The notes: generated by a model from the sequence alone, not told the origin. A DNA stretch of 64,000 bases from Kineosporiaceae bacterium SCSIO 59966 (GCA_020881835.1 CP052876.1:1860001-1924000), one strand, 5' to 3'. Positions 51,090 through 61,528 are shown, counted from the first letter of the stretch. Translations and numbers: made by a program.

Positions 51090-52112
51090 TTACTGCGTGG
51101 CGGCGACCCAGCGGTCGAGGACGGCGCGGGCGGCGCCGTCGTCCACGGATCGCTCTGCCTCGGCCAGGCCGGCCCGGAGCCGCTCCGTCAGGTCGCCCTG
51201 ACCAACCCCGGCGGCCACCAGCGCCGCGGCGGCGTTGAGCAGCACGGCGTCCCGCACCGGGCCGCGTTCGCCGTCCAGGACCCGGCGGGCGACGTCCGCG
51301 TTGTGCCGAGCGTCCGCGCCGCGCAGGTCCTCCACGCTCGCTCGGGGCACGCCGAGGTCGACCGGGTCGACGAGCTGCTCGCGGACGGTGCCGCTGGTCA
51401 CCTCCCACACCCTGGTGGGGGCGGTCGGTGTCAGCTCGTCGAGCCCGTCCTCTCCCCGAAAGACCAGAGCCGACGTGCCCCGCGCGGCGAGCACCCCGGC
51501 CATGAGCGGCGCCATCCGCAGGTCCGCCACCCCGACCGCGCAGGCCTGGGGTCGCGCCGGGTTCGTCAGCGGCCCGAGAAAGTTGAAGGCGGTCGGCACC
51601 CCGAGCTCACGCCGAGGCACTGCCGCGTGCCGGAACGACGGGTGGAAGACCTGCGCGAAGCAGAACGTGATGCCGACCTCGGTGGCGACCTCCTGCACCC
51701 GGGCAGGCGGCAGGTCCAGCCGGACGCCGAGGGCCTCCAGGACGTCAGCCGACCCGCAGGCGGACGACGCAGCCCGGTTTCCGTGCTTGACGACGGTGCG
51801 TCCGGTGCCGGCGACCACGAGCGTGGCCATCGTCGAGATGTTCACCGTGTGAGCGCGGTCGCCGCCGGTACCGACGACGTCGACGAGCGGACCGGGGACG
51901 TCGATGGGGACGGCGTGCTCGAGCATGGCCGAGGCGAGCCCGTCGAGCTCCGCGACCGTCTCCCCCTTGGCGCGGAGCGCGACGAGGAACCCCGCGAGCT
52001 GGGCCGGCGTGGCCCGCTCGGTCATCACCTGCTCCATGGCCCAGGCGGTGTCCGCCGCCGCGAGGTCGTGCCCGGCCAGCAGGTCAGCGATCAGCTGAGG
52101 CCAGCTGCGCAC
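51090..52112 (-). CDS. trpD: Anthranilate phosphoribosyltransferase
   Basis: 340 residues. It makes phosphoribosyl-anthranilate in tryptophan synthesis. The PRPP-binding motif [19 protein letters not shown], the [20 protein letters not shown] block and [33 protein letters not shown] are all conserved. The GTG at 52110-52112 starts 4 nt after the stop of the receiver-like gene, so the two form an operon separate from other trp genes. Confidence 0.95.
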   Translation of the reverse strand: MRSWPQLIADLLAGHDLAAADTAWAMEQVMTERATPAQLAGFLVALRAKGETVAELDGLASAMLEHAVPIDVPGPLVDVVGTGGDRAHTVNISTMATLVVAGTGRTVVKHGNRAASSACGSADVLEALGVRLDLPPARVQEVATEVGITFCFAQVFHPSFRHAAVPRRELGVPTAFNFLGPLTNPARPQACAVGVADLRMAPLMAGVLAARGTSALVFRGEDGLDELTPTAPTRVWEVTSGTVREQLVDPVDLGVPRASVEDLRGADARHNADVARRVLDGERGPVRDAVLLNAAAALVAAGVGQGDLTERLRAGLAEAERSVDDGAARAVLDRWVAATQ

Positions 52113-52116
52113 GGGC

Positions 52117-52557
52117 TCAGCCGGCCCGGACGCCGCCGAGGCGGGTGCGAGCCAGCCCGACCAGCGCCTCGGTGAGGTCGAACGGGTCCAGCGGGTGCGG
52201 CACCGCGGCGTCCGCGAGCGACCAGGCCGCGAGCCACGCGTCCTGGGGACGCCCAGTGAGGACGAGAATGGGGGGACAGCGGTAGATCTCGTTCTTGAGC
52301 TGCCGGCACAGGCCCATCCCACCGGTCGGGGCCGCCTCGCCGTCCAGGACGGCGACGTCCACGAGGCCGGCGTCCATCCGTTCGATGACGGCGGGTGCCG
52401 TGGCGCACTCGAACCACTCCACCGGCGGCAGGTCCCGGGCCGGCCGACGGCCGACGGCCAACTGCACCGCGTTGCGGGTGTCGATGTCGTCGCTGTAGAG
52501 CAGGACGCGCAGCGGCTGCTCGCGTGCCGGGGGTCCGTCGCCGGGGAAGCTGTCCAC
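52117..52557 (-). CDS. Receiver-domain-like protein
   Basis: 146 residues. A single CheY-like domain: [20 protein letters not shown] (acid pair), [20 protein letters not shown] with the likely acceptor Asp, and [20 protein letters not shown] (Thr). The usual Lys near [13 protein letters not shown] is not evident. There is no output domain. Genes of this type sit between trpD and ctaE in many actinobacteria. The GTG at 52555-52557 has TAGCAT 7 nt upstream (leaderless). Confidence 0.75.
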   Translation of the reverse strand: MDSFPGDGPPAREQPLRVLLYSDDIDTRNAVQLAVGRRPARDLPPVEWFECATAPAVIERMDAGLVDVAVLDGEAAPTGGMGLCRQLKNEIYRCPPILVLTGRPQDAWLAAWSLADAAVPHPLDPFDLTEALVGLARTRLGGVRAG

Positions 52558-52564
52558 GCCCGGG

Positions 52565-52570
52565 ATGCTA
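52565..52570 (-). promoter_or_regulatory. -10 box of the receiver-trpD operon (leaderless)
   Basis: TAGCAT on the minus strand, 7 nt before the GTG start. Confidence 0.45.
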
Positions 52571-52640
52571 CCGACCCGGACGGCGCGGACCGCAGGGCAC
52601 GCCGGACAATCCGGGGGTGGTCCCCCGCCAGGGGGGCTTC

Positions 52641-53294
52641 ATGGCCATAATGACGCCCGTGTCGACAGCAACCACGGCGCACGCCGCTGCTCCGGTAACC
52701 GTCAACCGGCCCAACACGGTCGCGGTCGGGACCATCGTGTGGCTGTCCAGCGAGCTGATGTTCTTCGCTGGGCTGTTCGCGATGTACTTCACGATCCGGG
52801 CCGTCGAGCCGGGGCTGTGGGTGAGCGAGCCGGAGAAGCTGAACCTGCCGTTCTCCACGGTCAACACCCTCGTCCTCGTGGCGAGCTCGTTCACCTGCCA
52901 GATGGGGGTGTTCGCGGCCGAGCGGTTCCAGCCGCAGCGCACCGGTGGCCTGCTGGACGTCCGCCGCTGGGGCATGGTCGAGTGGTACGTCCTGACCTTC
53001 CTCATGGGGTCGGTGTTCATCGCCGGCCAGGTCTACGAGTACGCCGTGCTCGTCACCGAGGGGGTGACGATCGCGAGCAGCCCCTACGGCTCCGTCTTCT
53101 ACCTGACCACGGGCTTCCACGGGTTGCACGTGCTCGGCGGCCTCATCGCCTTCCTGATGATCATCGGGCGGGCGTTCGCCGTCCGGCGGTTCGGTCATCG
53201 CGAAGCCACCAGCGCGATCGTGACCTCGTACTACTGGCACTTCGTCGACGTGGTCTGGATCGGCCTGTTCATCATCATCTACGTCATCCAGTAG
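52641..53294 (+). CDS. ctaE: Cytochrome c oxidase subunit III
   Basis: 217 residues, the short actinobacterial form with five predicted membrane helices. Marks are [20 protein letters not shown] near the N-terminus, [19 protein letters not shown] and [20 protein letters not shown]. It is a core subunit of the aa3 oxidase. The ATG at 52641 has GGGGGG 4 nt upstream; an ATG at 52650 is a possible alternative. It heads ctaE-qcrCAB. Confidence 0.95.
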   Translation: MAIMTPVSTATTAHAAAPVTVNRPNTVAVGTIVWLSSELMFFAGLFAMYFTIRAVEPGLWVSEPEKLNLPFSTVNTLVLVASSFTCQMGVFAAERFQPQRTGGLLDVRRWGMVEWYVLTFLMGSVFIAGQVYEYAVLVTEGVTIASSPYGSVFYLTTGFHGLHVLGGLIAFLMIIGRAFAVRRFGHREATSAIVTSYYWHFVDVVWIGLFIIIYVIQ

Positions 53295-53350
53295 CCGTAC
53301 CCGTCCCCCGCCCGCACCTGAACGACCTCTCCAGAGACGAGGGATCCGCA

Positions 53351-54145
53351 GTGACAGCACTCGCCGCCCGCCGGCGCCACCCGCTCGCCACGGTGGTGCT
53401 GCTCCTCCTGGCCCTCCTGGTGACCGGCGCCGCCTACGCGACCGTCGCCCCGCGGGAGGCGACCGCGAGCACCACGGCCGGCGCCGACGACGTCGAGGCC
53501 GGCCAGGAGCTGTTCCTAGCGAACTGCGCGACCTGCCACGGCACCCAGGCCGAGGGCACCCGTAACGGCCCGAGCCTCATCGGGGTGGGCGCGGCCGCCG
53601 TCCACTTCCAGGTCGGCACCGGGCGGATGCCGCTGCAGAAGACCGACGTCCAGGCCCCGCGCCGTGGTCCCGGCGAGTTCAGCGAGGACGAGATCCGCCA
53701 GCTGGCGGCCTACGTCGCCTCCCTGGGCCCCGGGCCCGCCATCCCGGACGACGAGTACGTCCAGCCGCTCGACGACCCCGACCGGATCGCCGAGGGCTAC
53801 GAGCTGTTCCGGGTCAACTGCGCGATGTGCCACAACGTCGTCGGTGCCGGCGGCGCCCTGACCCGTGGCAAGTACGCCCCGGCGCTCATGGACGTCGAGC
53901 CCGTGCACATCTACGAGGCCATGCAGACCGGGCCGCAGGCGATGCCGGTGTTCAACGACGCGAACATCACCCCCGACGAGAAGCAGAGCATCATCAGCTA
54001 CCTCAAGAACGTCGAGGAGCGCTCCCCCGCCGGCGGCTGGTCGCTCGGATCGCTCGGACCGGTCAGCGAGGGCCTCTTCGTCTGGGTGGGCCTGCTCGGC
54101 CTGCTCATCGGCGCCGCGGTGTGGCTGGGGGCGAAGTCCTCGTGA
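53351..54145 (+). CDS. qcrC: Dihaem cytochrome c of the bcc complex
   Basis: 264 residues. An N-terminal signal anchor ([20 protein letters not shown]) is followed by two class I cytochrome c folds with haem motifs CATCH and CAMCH, each with a downstream Met, and a C-terminal membrane helix ([19 protein letters not shown]). The two-haem QcrC lets actinobacteria pass electrons directly from the bc1-type complex to the oxidase without soluble cytochrome c. The start is GTG at 53351, and the stop overlaps qcrA (GTGA). Confidence 0.95.
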   Translation: MTALAARRRHPLATVVLLLLALLVTGAAYATVAPREATASTTAGADDVEAGQELFLANCATCHGTQAEGTRNGPSLIGVGAAAVHFQVGTGRMPLQKTDVQAPRRGPGEFSEDEIRQLAAYVASLGPGPAIPDDEYVQPLDDPDRIAEGYELFRVNCAMCHNVVGAGGALTRGKYAPALMDVEPVHIYEAMQTGPQAMPVFNDANITPDEKQSIISYLKNVEERSPAGGWSLGSLGPVSEGLFVWVGLLGLLIGAAVWLGAKSS

Positions 54146-55203
54146 GCACGCCGACGCCTCCGCCCGGTAACGACCACTCGAAGGACACGATGAGCAGCGA
54201 GCAGGAGCCCGGCACGGACGTCGCCACACGCACCGACGCGCCCGAGCGCTTCGAGAACCCCGGCCTGCCGGCCCACCGGCACCGGTTGGCGGACACCGAC
54301 CCACGGGCCGCGAAGCGCGCCGAACGCCAGGTCGCCCTGCTGTTCGGCCTGTCCGCGCTCGGCAGCATCCTGCTCATCGTCACGTACTTCGCCGTCCCCC
54401 TGGACGGCACCTTCGCCACCCTGTTCAAGTCCAACCTCGGACTCGGTCTGGGCCTCGGCCTGGCGATGTTCGGGATCGGAGTCGGCGCCATCCACTGGGC
54501 CAAGACGCTGATGCCGGACACCGAGCGGATCGAGATGCGTCACCCGATGCGGGGCAGCGACGAGGACCGCGAGGCTGCCGCCGAGATCCTGGCCCTGGGG
54601 GCGCAGGAGTCCGGCCTGGGCCGTCGGGCACTGCTGCGCAACTCGCTCATCGGGGCCGCAGCGCTCGCCCCGCTGCCGGCCCTCCTGCTGCTCGGCGACC
54701 TGGGTCCGTTGCCCCAGGACAAGCTGGCGCACACGTTCTGGGAGCGCGGCAAGCGGCTCGCCCGGGACCCGTCCGGGACCCCGATCAAGGCCTCGGAGGT
54801 CACCCGCGGGTCGGTCTACCACGTCATGCCTGAAGGCATCGAGGACGCCGAGCACCCGCTCGAGGAGAAAGCGAAAGCCGCCGTCCTGCTCATCCGGCTC
54901 GATCCCCAGGACGTCGAGCCGATGCCCGGGCGGGAAGGCTGGGACGTCGACGGCATCTACGCGTACTCGAAGATCTGCACGCACGTCGGCTGCCCGGTCG
55001 CCCTCTACGAGCAGACCACGCACCACCTGCTCTGCCCCTGCCACCAGTCGACCTTCGACGTCGAGCAGCACTGCAAGGTGATCTTCGGTCCGGCGAAGCG
55101 GCCGTTGCCACAGCTACCCATCAGCGTGGACGACGAGGGGTACCTCGTCGCGCAGAGCGACTTCCACGAACCTGTCGGCCCGAGCTTCTGGGAGCGCGGA
55201 TGA
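54142..55203 (+). CDS. qcrA: Rieske iron-sulfur subunit of the bcc complex
   Basis: 353 residues. The N-terminal region has three membrane helices, as in actinobacterial QcrA (ALGSILLIVTYFAVPLD; LGLGLGLGLAMFGIGVGAIH; LIGAAALAPLPALLLLGDLG). The Rieske site is CTHVGCPV and CPCHQSTFD, both complete. Start GTG at 54142 overlaps the qcrC stop; an ATG at 54190 would drop 16 residues. The stop overlaps qcrB (ATGA). Confidence 0.95.
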   Translation: MSTPTPPPGNDHSKDTMSSEQEPGTDVATRTDAPERFENPGLPAHRHRLADTDPRAAKRAERQVALLFGLSALGSILLIVTYFAVPLDGTFATLFKSNLGLGLGLGLAMFGIGVGAIHWAKTLMPDTERIEMRHPMRGSDEDREAAAEILALGAQESGLGRRALLRNSLIGAAALAPLPALLLLGDLGPLPQDKLAHTFWERGKRLARDPSGTPIKASEVTRGSVYHVMPEGIEDAEHPLEEKAKAAVLLIRLDPQDVEPMPGREGWDVDGIYAYSKICTHVGCPVALYEQTTHHLLCPCHQSTFDVEQHCKVIFGPAKRPLPQLPISVDDEGYLVAQSDFHEPVGPSFWERG

Positions 55204-56861
55204 GCACCACGACGACCTCCGGCGCCACGGGATCGGTGGCCGACTTCCTCGACACCCGGCTCGGCGCCTCCAAGGCGGTCCGTGGCCTGGCCCGCAAGAT
55301 CTTCCCTGACCACTGGTCGTTCCTCCTCGGCGAGATCGCCCTCTACAGCTTCATCGTCCTGCTGCTGTCGGGCACGTTCCTCACCCTGTGGTTCAACCCG
55401 AGCATGGGCCTGGTCACCTACGAGGGCAGCTACGCCCCGATGAACGGCCTGGAGATGTCCGAGGCCTTCGCCTCGACGCTGCACCTGTCCTTCGACGTCC
55501 GCGGCGGGCTGCTCATGCGGCAGATCCACCACTGGGCCGCGCTCCTGTTCGTCGCCTCGATGGTCGTGCACATGTTCCGCGTGTTCTTCACCGGGGCGTT
55601 CCGCAAGCCGCGCGAGGTCAACTGGATGATCGGCTCGGTGCTGACCCTGCTCGGCATCGCGGCCGGCTTCACCGGCTACTCGCTGCCGGACGACATGCTC
55701 TCGGGCAACGGCCTGCGGATCATCGACGGCATCATCAAGGCGATCCCGGTGGTCGGCACCTACCTGTCGTTCTTCATCTTCGGCGGCGAGTTCCCCGGAG
55801 AGGCCATCATCCCGCGGCTGTTCATCGCGCACGTGCTGCTGATCCCCGGCATCCTCCTCGCCCTCATCGGGGCTCACCTGGGGCTGGTGTTCCTGCAGAA
55901 GCACACCCAGTACCCGGGGCCGGGCCGCACCAACGACAACGTCGTCGGCTACCCGCTCATGCCGGTGTACATGGCCAAGGCCGGCGGCTTCTTCTTCGTC
56001 GTGTTCGGTCTCATCGCGCTCGTCGCGGCCACGGTGCAGATCAACGCGGTCTGGAACTACGGCCCGTACGACCCCTCCCCCATCAGCGCCGGCACCCAAC
56101 CGGACTGGTACGTCGGCTTCCTCGACGGCGCGCTGCGGCTCATGCCCGGGTGGGAGTGGACCGTCCTGGGGTTCACGCTGTCGTTCAACATCCTCATCCC
56201 GGCAGTGATCCTGCCGGGCCTGATGGTGACGGCGCTCGTCGCCTACCCCTTCATCGAGGCCGCGGCTACCGGGGACAAGCGGGAGCACCACCTGCTGGAC
56301 CGCCCCCGCAACAACCCCACCCGCACCGGCCTGGGTGTCATGGCGATCACGTTCTACGGGATCCTGTGGGCCAACGGTGGCAATGACATCATCGCCACGT
56401 CGCTGAACATGTCCATCAACGACCTCATGTGGATCTTCCGCATCGGGCTCATCGTGCTCCCACCGATCGCGTTCTGGGTCACCAAGCGGATCGCTCTGGG
56501 CCTGCAGCGCAAGGACCGTGAGCTCGCTCTGCACGGCCGCGAGACCGGGCGTGTGGTGCGGACCGCGGACGGCGAGTACTTCGAGGTCCACGAGCCGCTC
56601 AGTGAGCAGGAGCGGTGGGTGCTCGTCCAGCACCCGGTCTACCGACCGCTGGAGATCGAGCCGGAGGTCGACGAGAACGGCGTGCGTCGGCCTGGCGCCC
56701 GCCGCGACCGGTGGCGCCAGCGGCTGTCGCGGTTCTACTTCGAGGACCGGGTGGAGCCGCCCACGCCGGCGGAGATCGAGGCCGCGCAGCACCACGCGGC
56801 CCACGGCGAGGTGGAGACCTCCGACGTCCAGGAGGCTGTGGCCTCCCAGCCTCACCGCTGA
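55200..56861 (+). CDS. qcrB: Cytochrome b subunit of the bcc complex
   Basis: 553 residues. The membrane cytochrome b has haem-ligand helices (RQIHHWAALLFVASMVVHMF and RLFIAHVLLIPGILLALIGA HLGLVF), the quinol-site region PDWYVGFLDGALRLMPGWE (a PDWY variant of PEWY, as usual in actinobacteria) and a long charged C-terminal extension (about 430-553). It oxidises menaquinol and passes electrons to QcrA. It is the last gene of ctaE-qcrCAB and is followed by a hairpin. Confidence 0.96.
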   Translation: MSTTTTSGATGSVADFLDTRLGASKAVRGLARKIFPDHWSFLLGEIALYSFIVLLLSGTFLTLWFNPSMGLVTYEGSYAPMNGLEMSEAFASTLHLSFDVRGGLLMRQIHHWAALLFVASMVVHMFRVFFTGAFRKPREVNWMIGSVLTLLGIAAGFTGYSLPDDMLSGNGLRIIDGIIKAIPVVGTYLSFFIFGGEFPGEAIIPRLFIAHVLLIPGILLALIGAHLGLVFLQKHTQYPGPGRTNDNVVGYPLMPVYMAKAGGFFFVVFGLIALVAATVQINAVWNYGPYDPSPISAGTQPDWYVGFLDGALRLMPGWEWTVLGFTLSFNILIPAVILPGLMVTALVAYPFIEAAATGDKREHHLLDRPRNNPTRTGLGVMAITFYGILWANGGNDIIATSLNMSINDLMWIFRIGLIVLPPIAFWVTKRIALGLQRKDRELALHGRETGRVVRTADGEYFEVHEPLSEQERWVLVQHPVYRPLEIEPEVDENGVRRPGARRDRWRQRLSRFYFEDRVEPPTPAEIEAAQHHAAHGEVETSDVQEAVASQPHR

Positions 56862-57145
56862 GAGCCTGCGGTCGGCGACGTCCACGACGACCAAAGTCGC
56901 GCACGTCGCCGACCAGCACGCTGGTGCGGCGGACGCCGAAGGCGTTGCGTCCTTCGTGCCTGGGGAGGCGGTGCACCGGGCGCGAGTGCAGGCCTGCCAG
57001 CGGCGTCGACCGTGCGGCCACGAGCAACCGCGTGCGACAGCGCCTCGCGCACGGCCGTGGCGTAGGAGTCGAACCGTGCCCTGGCCGTCAGAGGTGCTGT
57101 CGTCGTCGGTGGGGTGAACCGGTCGGCGACGTGGGGTGGTCCCAT
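56852..57145 (-). pseudogene. Possible decayed small gene between qcrB and ctaF
   Basis: The 372-nt gap between the convergent cytochrome operons has leftward coding character. From an ATG at 57143-57145 the frame reads MGPPHVADRFTPPTTT, then RARFDSYATAVREALSHAVA RGRTVD with high third-position G+C. Around 57000 that bias moves to the next frame (RLPRHEGRNAFGVRRTSVLV GDVRDF). A short gene with one frameshift, or a remnant, would explain this. I recognise no family, and chance cannot be excluded. Confidence 0.3.
56870..56914 (+). terminator. Hairpin after qcrB
   Basis: A perfect 12-bp stem (GGTCGGCGACGT 56870-56881 with ACGTCGCCGACC 56903-56914) around a 21-nt loop, starting 8 nt after the qcrB stop. 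No T-run follows, as is common for actinobacterial terminators. Confidence 0.6.
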
Positions 57146-57233
57146 CACGCTGGCAAGCGACACCGGCTCACGTACGGGAGAGCCTGCAACCGGCCACCCG
57201 GACGGACCTAGTTGGGCCGACAAGGCTTCAGCT

Positions 57234-57632
57234 CTAGTGGGCGTGCGCCCCGCGGTAGTACTCGTAGACCCAGCCGACGAGGGCGATCGCGCTGAACCCG
57301 ATGCCGATGAGGACCAGCCACCAGCCGACGGCGAGCCCGGCGAAGATGATGGCGCCGCTGAGGGCCAGTGGCAGCGGCCACCACGACCACGGGCTGAACT
57401 CGCCGTACTCGCCGGACACGTCCGCGATCTCGCCCTGGGGGTTGTCCTCCGGTCTCTCACCGATCCTGCGGCCGGTGAGCCACAGGTAGGCGCCGACGAG
57501 GCCGGACATCCCCGCGGTCAGCGCCAGGGCTGCCGTGCCCACCGGCTCCCAACTCGACAGCAGGCCGTAGATCACGGCCACTGGGGTGAAGAAGAACACC
57601 CCCATGCCGAAGACCAGTGTCTCGATCTTCAC
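57234..57632 (-). CDS. ctaF: Cytochrome c oxidase subunit IV (actinobacterial CtaF)
   Basis: 132 residues with four predicted helices. [20 protein letters not shown] opens the protein, then [20 protein letters not shown], the [18 protein letters not shown] segment and a C-terminal [13 protein letters not shown], all typical of the actinobacterial oxidase subunit. The GTG at 57630-57632 overlaps the ctaD stop (GTGA). It is the last gene of ctaCDF. Confidence 0.93.
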   Translation of the reverse strand: MKIETLVFGMGVFFFTPVAVIYGLLSSWEPVGTAALALTAGMSGLVGAYLWLTGRRIGERPEDNPQGEIADVSGEYGEFSPWSWWPLPLALSGAIIFAGLAVGWWLVLIGIGFSAIALVGWVYEYYRGAHAH

Positions 57633-59368
57633 TTCTTGTCTCCCATGTCGGCCGGGCCAACCGCGTTGGCGAGCGCGGAGTCGGGCTGCGCCAGGTTGTC
57701 CGCACCCACCTCCGGGTGGTGCAGGTCGAAGGCCGGGGACTCCGAACGGATCCGGGGGATCGACACGAAGTTGTGCCGCGGCGGCGGGGAGGACGTCGCC
57801 CACTCCAGGGACCGGCCGAAGCCCCAGGGGTCGTCGGTGGTGACCCGCGGGGCACTGCGCCAGCTGACGTACACGTTCCAGAAGAACGGCAGCATCGAGG
57901 CGCCGAGGAGGAACGACCCGAGCGTGGAGACCTGGTTCATCCAGGTGAAGCCGTCGCTGGCGAGGTAGTCCGGGTACCGGCGCGGCATGCCGACCACGCC
58001 GAGCCAGTGCTGGATGAGGAACGTGATATGGAAGCCGAAGAACAGCATCCAGAAGTGGATCTTGCCGAGACGCTCGTCGAGCATCGTGCCGGTGAACTTC
58101 GGCCACCAGAAGTAGAAGCCGGCGAACATCGCGAACACCACGGTGCCGAAGACCGTGTAGTGGAAGTGCGCCACGACGAAGTACGTGTCCGAGACCTGGA
58201 AGTCCAGCGGCGGACTGGCGAGGATGACACCGGTCAGGCCGCCGAACAGGAAGGTGACGAGAAAGCCGAGGGACCACAACATCGGCGTCTCGAACGTCAA
58301 CGACCCCTTCCACATCGTGCCGATCCAGTTGAAGAACTTCACCCCGGTCGGGATCGCGATGAGCATGGACATGAACGCGAAGAACGGCAGGAGGACGGCG
58401 CCGGTGGTGTACATGTGGTGCGCCCAGACCGTCACGGACAGACCGGCGATCGCGATCGTCGCGAAGACGAGGCCCTTGTAGCCGAAGATCGGCTTGCGGC
58501 TGAACACCGGGAGGACCTCGGAGATGATGCCAAAGAACGGCAGCGCGATGATGTAGACCTCGGGGTGCCCGAAGAACCAGAACATGTGCTGCCACAGGAT
58601 GGCGCCGCCGTTCTCGGGGTTGAACACCTGGGAACCGAGCCGACGGTCGGAGCCGAGGGCGAACAGGGCGGCCGCCAGCACCGGGAACGCCATGAGGACG
58701 AGCACCGACGTGAGCAGGGTGTTCCAGGTGAAGATCGGCATCCGGAACATCGTCATGCCCGGGGCGCGCATCGTGATGATGGTCGTGATGAAGTTGACCG
58801 CACCGAGGATGGTTCCGAATCCGGCGAGCGCGAGGCCGAAGACCCACAGGTCGCCCCCGACCCCCGGTGAGAAGGTGGCGTTCGACAACGGCGCATAGGC
58901 GAACCAGCCGAAGCTCGCCGCTCCACCGGGGGTGAAGAACCCTGCCGCGACGATGAGCCCACCGAACAGGTACAGCCAGTAGGCGAACATGTTGAGCCGC
59001 GGGAACGCGACGTCCGGCGAGCCGATCTGCAACGGCATGATCACGTTCGCGAAGCCGGCGAACAACGGGGTCGCGAACAGCAGCAGCATGATCGTGCCGT
59101 GCATCGTGAACAGCTGGTTGTACTGCTCCTTGCTCTGCACGACCTCCAGGCCGGGCTGCCAGAGCTCAGCCCGGATCACCAGGGCCATCACCCCGCCGAT
59201 GCAGAACCACGCGAAGGACGTGATCAGGTACAGGTAGCCGATGGTCTTGTGGTCCGTGGACGTCATCCACCGGACGACGACGTTGCCCCGCCGCTCCGGC
59301 GGGTCCAGCGTCCGGACGGGCTCGGCGCTCGTGCCGGTGGTCGCAGCTGCCTCCTCGTACTGCGTCAT
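57629..59368 (-). CDS. ctaD: Cytochrome c oxidase subunit I
   Basis: 579 residues, about 12 membrane helices. It holds haem a and the haem a3-CuB centre. Seen are the opening helix [40 protein letters not shown] (haem a His), [20 protein letters not shown] (CuB His and cross-linked Tyr), and [20 protein letters not shown] (haem ligands). It reduces O2 to water with proton pumping. The ATG overlaps the ctaC stop (ATGA). Confidence 0.96.
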   Translation of the reverse strand: MTQYEEAAATTGTSAEPVRTLDPPERRGNVVVRWMTSTDHKTIGYLYLITSFAWFCIGGVMALVIRAELWQPGLEVVQSKEQYNQLFTMHGTIMLLLFATPLFAGFANVIMPLQIGSPDVAFPRLNMFAYWLYLFGGLIVAAGFFTPGGAASFGWFAYAPLSNATFSPGVGGDLWVFGLALAGFGTILGAVNFITTIITMRAPGMTMFRMPIFTWNTLLTSVLVLMAFPVLAAALFALGSDRRLGSQVFNPENGGAILWQHMFWFFGHPEVYIIALPFFGIISEVLPVFSRKPIFGYKGLVFATIAIAGLSVTVWAHHMYTTGAVLLPFFAFMSMLIAIPTGVKFFNWIGTMWKGSLTFETPMLWSLGFLVTFLFGGLTGVILASPPLDFQVSDTYFVVAHFHYTVFGTVVFAMFAGFYFWWPKFTGTMLDERLGKIHFWMLFFGFHITFLIQHWLGVVGMPRRYPDYLASDGFTWMNQVSTLGSFLLGASMLPFFWNVYVSWRSAPRVTTDDPWGFGRSLEWATSSPPPRHNFVSIPRIRSESPAFDLHHPEVGADNLAQPDSALANAVGPADMGDKK

Positions 59369-60264
59369 CCGTTCTGCCCGCCCTCGTTCTCCTGGCCGCC
59401 CCGATCCTCACCGATGCGGTCCTCGGTCTGCTCGTCCGGCTCGGTGGTGATGCGGCCGAGGTTCACCGGCAACGCCCCTTCCTGCCCGCGTGCCCGCAGC
59501 GCGTCCATCTGCCGGTCGTACTCCTCCTGGTCCACGACCGCGACGTTGAAGAGCATCTCCGAGTGGAACTCGCCGCACAACTCGGCGCACTTGCCCGCGT
59601 AGACGCCCTCGATCTGGGGTGTGACCTGGTAGTAGTTCGTCCGCCCGGGGATCAGGTCCTTCTTGTAGAGGAACTCCGGCACCCAGAACGAGTGGATGAC
59701 GTCACGGGACTGCAGCTCCAGCCGGACGGTCTGGTCCACCGGCAGGTAGAGGGTGGGGATCTGCTCGTCCTCTTGCGGCGTGCCGACAGGTGTCTGGATG
59801 CCGGCCTCGTAGACGTTGTCGTCGAGGTAGTTGAAGTCCCAGCTCCACTGCTTGCCGATCACCTGGATGGTGAGGTCCGGCTCCTCCTCCAGCGACTCGA
59901 TGATCGTCTGGTCCCGTGCGGTGAAGTAGAACAGCACGGCGATCATCATGAACGGGACGACGGTGTAGAGGATCTCGATCGGGACGTGGTACCGAAGCTG
60001 GTCCGGGTAACCGGTGTCGTCCTTGCGCCGGCGGTAGGCGACCACCGCCCAGATGATGAGGCCCCAGACCAGGACGCCGACGGCGAGCGCGGCGATCCAG
60101 GAGCCCACCCAGAGGTCCTTGGTGAGGTCCCACTTGTCGGTAAGCCCCGGCTGCCCGGGCATCCAGCCTTGCTGGACCTCCTGCGCCGAGCACCCCGTGG
60201 TGACGAGGGCGACGGCGGCCAGGGCCGCCAGGCGCGCGGGGGCGCGGCGGGTACGGCTTCGCAT
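59365..60264 (-). CDS. ctaC: Cytochrome c oxidase subunit II
   Basis: 299 residues. Lipoprotein signal peptide with lipobox VTTGC (Cys25), two membrane helices (about 52-75 and 93-112), then the cupredoxin domain with the CuA site in [10 protein letters not shown] and [26 protein letters not shown] is also conserved. The C-terminal tail is acidic. The ATG at 60262-60264 starts just before the signal peptide's basic region; upstream TTG/GTG starts would add an unlikely N-terminus. Confidence 0.95.
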   Translation of the reverse strand: MRSRTRRAPARLAALAAVALVTTGCSAQEVQQGWMPGQPGLTDKWDLTKDLWVGSWIAALAVGVLVWGLIIWAVVAYRRRKDDTGYPDQLRYHVPIEILYTVVPFMMIAVLFYFTARDQTIIESLEEEPDLTIQVIGKQWSWDFNYLDDNVYEAGIQTPVGTPQEDEQIPTLYLPVDQTVRLELQSRDVIHSFWVPEFLYKKDLIPGRTNYYQVTPQIEGVYAGKCAELCGEFHSEMLFNVAVVDQEEYDRQMDALRARGQEGALPVNLGRITTEPDEQTEDRIGEDRGGQENEGGQNG

Positions 60265-60346
60265 CTGCTGACGCAAGTCGGCCTTCCACTCCAGAACGGC
60301 CCCGGGAGCGCCGGAGCAGCGGTATCGACGTGGCGTCACCCTACCC

Positions 60347-60373
60347 CCCTGCCCTCGACCGCGGAGGGCAGGG
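60347..60373 (-). terminator. Terminator-like hairpin between aat and ctaC
   Basis: A perfect 10-bp stem (CCCTGCCCTC 60347-60356 with GAGGGCAGGG 60364-60373) and a 7-nt loop. In the leftward direction it follows aat. It is followed by a minus-strand TAGGGT (60343-60338) that could be the -10 of ctaC. Confidence 0.6.
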
Positions 60374-60393
60374 TGACCGCGTTTCATCCCGGA

Positions 60394-61095
60394 TCAGACG
60401 CTGGGATCCCGGACGCCCCAGTCGGTGTCGGGCGCGGTGAGCGCGCGCTCCAGCAGCCGCAGGTACCGCTTCCGTGGCACCTCGGTCACCCCCAGCGTGG
60501 CGAGGTGCGCAGTACGCCACTGGACGTCGATGAGCCGGCGCGGGTCTCCGTCGCCTCGCAGCAGCGCGACGAGCCCGACGAGGGCGGCCTTGGACGCGTC
60601 CGTCTCCCGGTGGAACATCGACTCCCCGGCGAAGAGGCCCCCGACGGCGACGCCGTACAGGCCGCCGGCCAGGCGGCCATCACACCAGGTCTCCACCGAG
60701 TGCGCCCAGCCCAGGGCGTGCAGCAGGCGGTAGGCGTCCGCGATCTCCGGTGTGATCCAGCGACCGTCCCGGCCAGGGTCAGCGCACCCGGCGACGACCT
60801 CATCGAAGGCAGTGTCGACCCTCAGCTCGAACCGGCGCATCGAGCGCCGCAGCGAGCGGGACACCCGCAGGTCGCTGGGGTGCAGGACGCCGCGGGGGTC
60901 CGGGGACCACCAGCCGAGCGGTGGGCGACCGTGTCGTCCCACCCCCATCGGGAACGCCCCGACCCGGTAGGCGGCCAGCAGGGTGCCGGGGGCGAGGTCG
61001 GCGCCGACTGCGACCAGGTCCTCCCCCGCGGGGGCAGTCACGACACGCCGGGCGAGCTCCGCGGCCCAGGGCGACGCGGGCGGTTCGAGCGGCAC
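60394..61095 (-). CDS. aat: Leucyl/phenylalanyl-tRNA-protein transferase
   Basis: 233 residues. The family signature GAFPMGVGRHGRPPLGWWSP and DPRGVLHPSDLRVSRSLRRS are followed by ITPEIADAYRLLHALGWAHS VETW, GGLYGVAVGGLFAGESMFHR and IDVQWRTAHLATLG. It adds Leu or Phe to N-terminal Arg/Lys of proteins, marking them for ClpS-ClpP degradation (N-end rule). GTG start at 61093-61095. Confidence 0.94.
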   Translation of the reverse strand: MPLEPPASPWAAELARRVVTAPAGEDLVAVGADLAPGTLLAAYRVGAFPMGVGRHGRPPLGWWSPDPRGVLHPSDLRVSRSLRRSMRRFELRVDTAFDEVVAGCADPGRDGRWITPEIADAYRLLHALGWAHSVETWCDGRLAGGLYGVAVGGLFAGESMFHRETDASKAALVGLVALLRGDGDPRRLIDVQWRTAHLATLGVTEVPRKRYLRLLERALTAPDTDWGVRDPSV

Positions 61096-61168
61096 CGGGA
61101 CGGCGCTCAGCGCCGTGCCGCGCGGCGGCGAGCGACCGCTCGGCCTGCTGTCGTGCGGCGGTCGGGCC

Positions 61169-61522
61169 TCAGCTGAAGGAGTCGCCGCACGCGCAGGACG
61201 ACTGCGCGTTCGGGTTGTCGATCGTGAAGCCCTGCTTCTCGATGGTGTCGGAGAAGTCGATCGTCGCCCCGTCGAGGTACGGCACGCTCATCCGGTCGAC
61301 GACGACCTCGACGCCGTCGAAGTCCCGGACGGCGTCGCCGTCGAGAGTCCGCTCGTCGAAGTACAGCTGGTAGATGAGGCCCGAGCAGCCGCCGGGCTGG
61401 ACGGCGACGCGCAGCCGCAGGTCGTCACGTCCCTCCTGCTCGAGCAGGCTCTTGACCTTGCTCGCCGCGACGGTGGTCAGCTCGACGCCGTGGGTCTGGG
61501 TGGTGGAGACGGTCTCGGTCAT
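61169..61522 (-). CDS. erpA: ErpA/HesB-type iron-sulfur cluster insertion protein
   Basis: 117 residues, A-type carrier. VELTTVAASKVKSLLEQEGR opens the domain; cluster-ligand cysteines are in VQPGGCSGLIYQLYF and the C-terminal SSCACGDSFS (CxC). It delivers Fe-S clusters to apoproteins, and it is typically found near the bcc-aa3 genes in actinobacteria. The ATG at 61520-61522 has TACCCT 6 nt upstream (leaderless). Confidence 0.92.
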   Translation of the reverse strand: MTETVSTTQTHGVELTTVAASKVKSLLEQEGRDDLRLRVAVQPGGCSGLIYQLYFDERTLDGDAVRDFDGVEVVVDRMSVPYLDGATIDFSDTIEKQGFTIDNPNAQSSCACGDSFS

Positions 61523-61528
61523 GGGACC

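Noticed and set aside
53998-55071. Long open frames opposite the cytochrome and many other genes (300-600 codons)
   Set aside because: They are Arg/Pro/Asp-Gly-Val-rich shadows forced by high G+C; the opposite strand encodes proteins with full family motifs.
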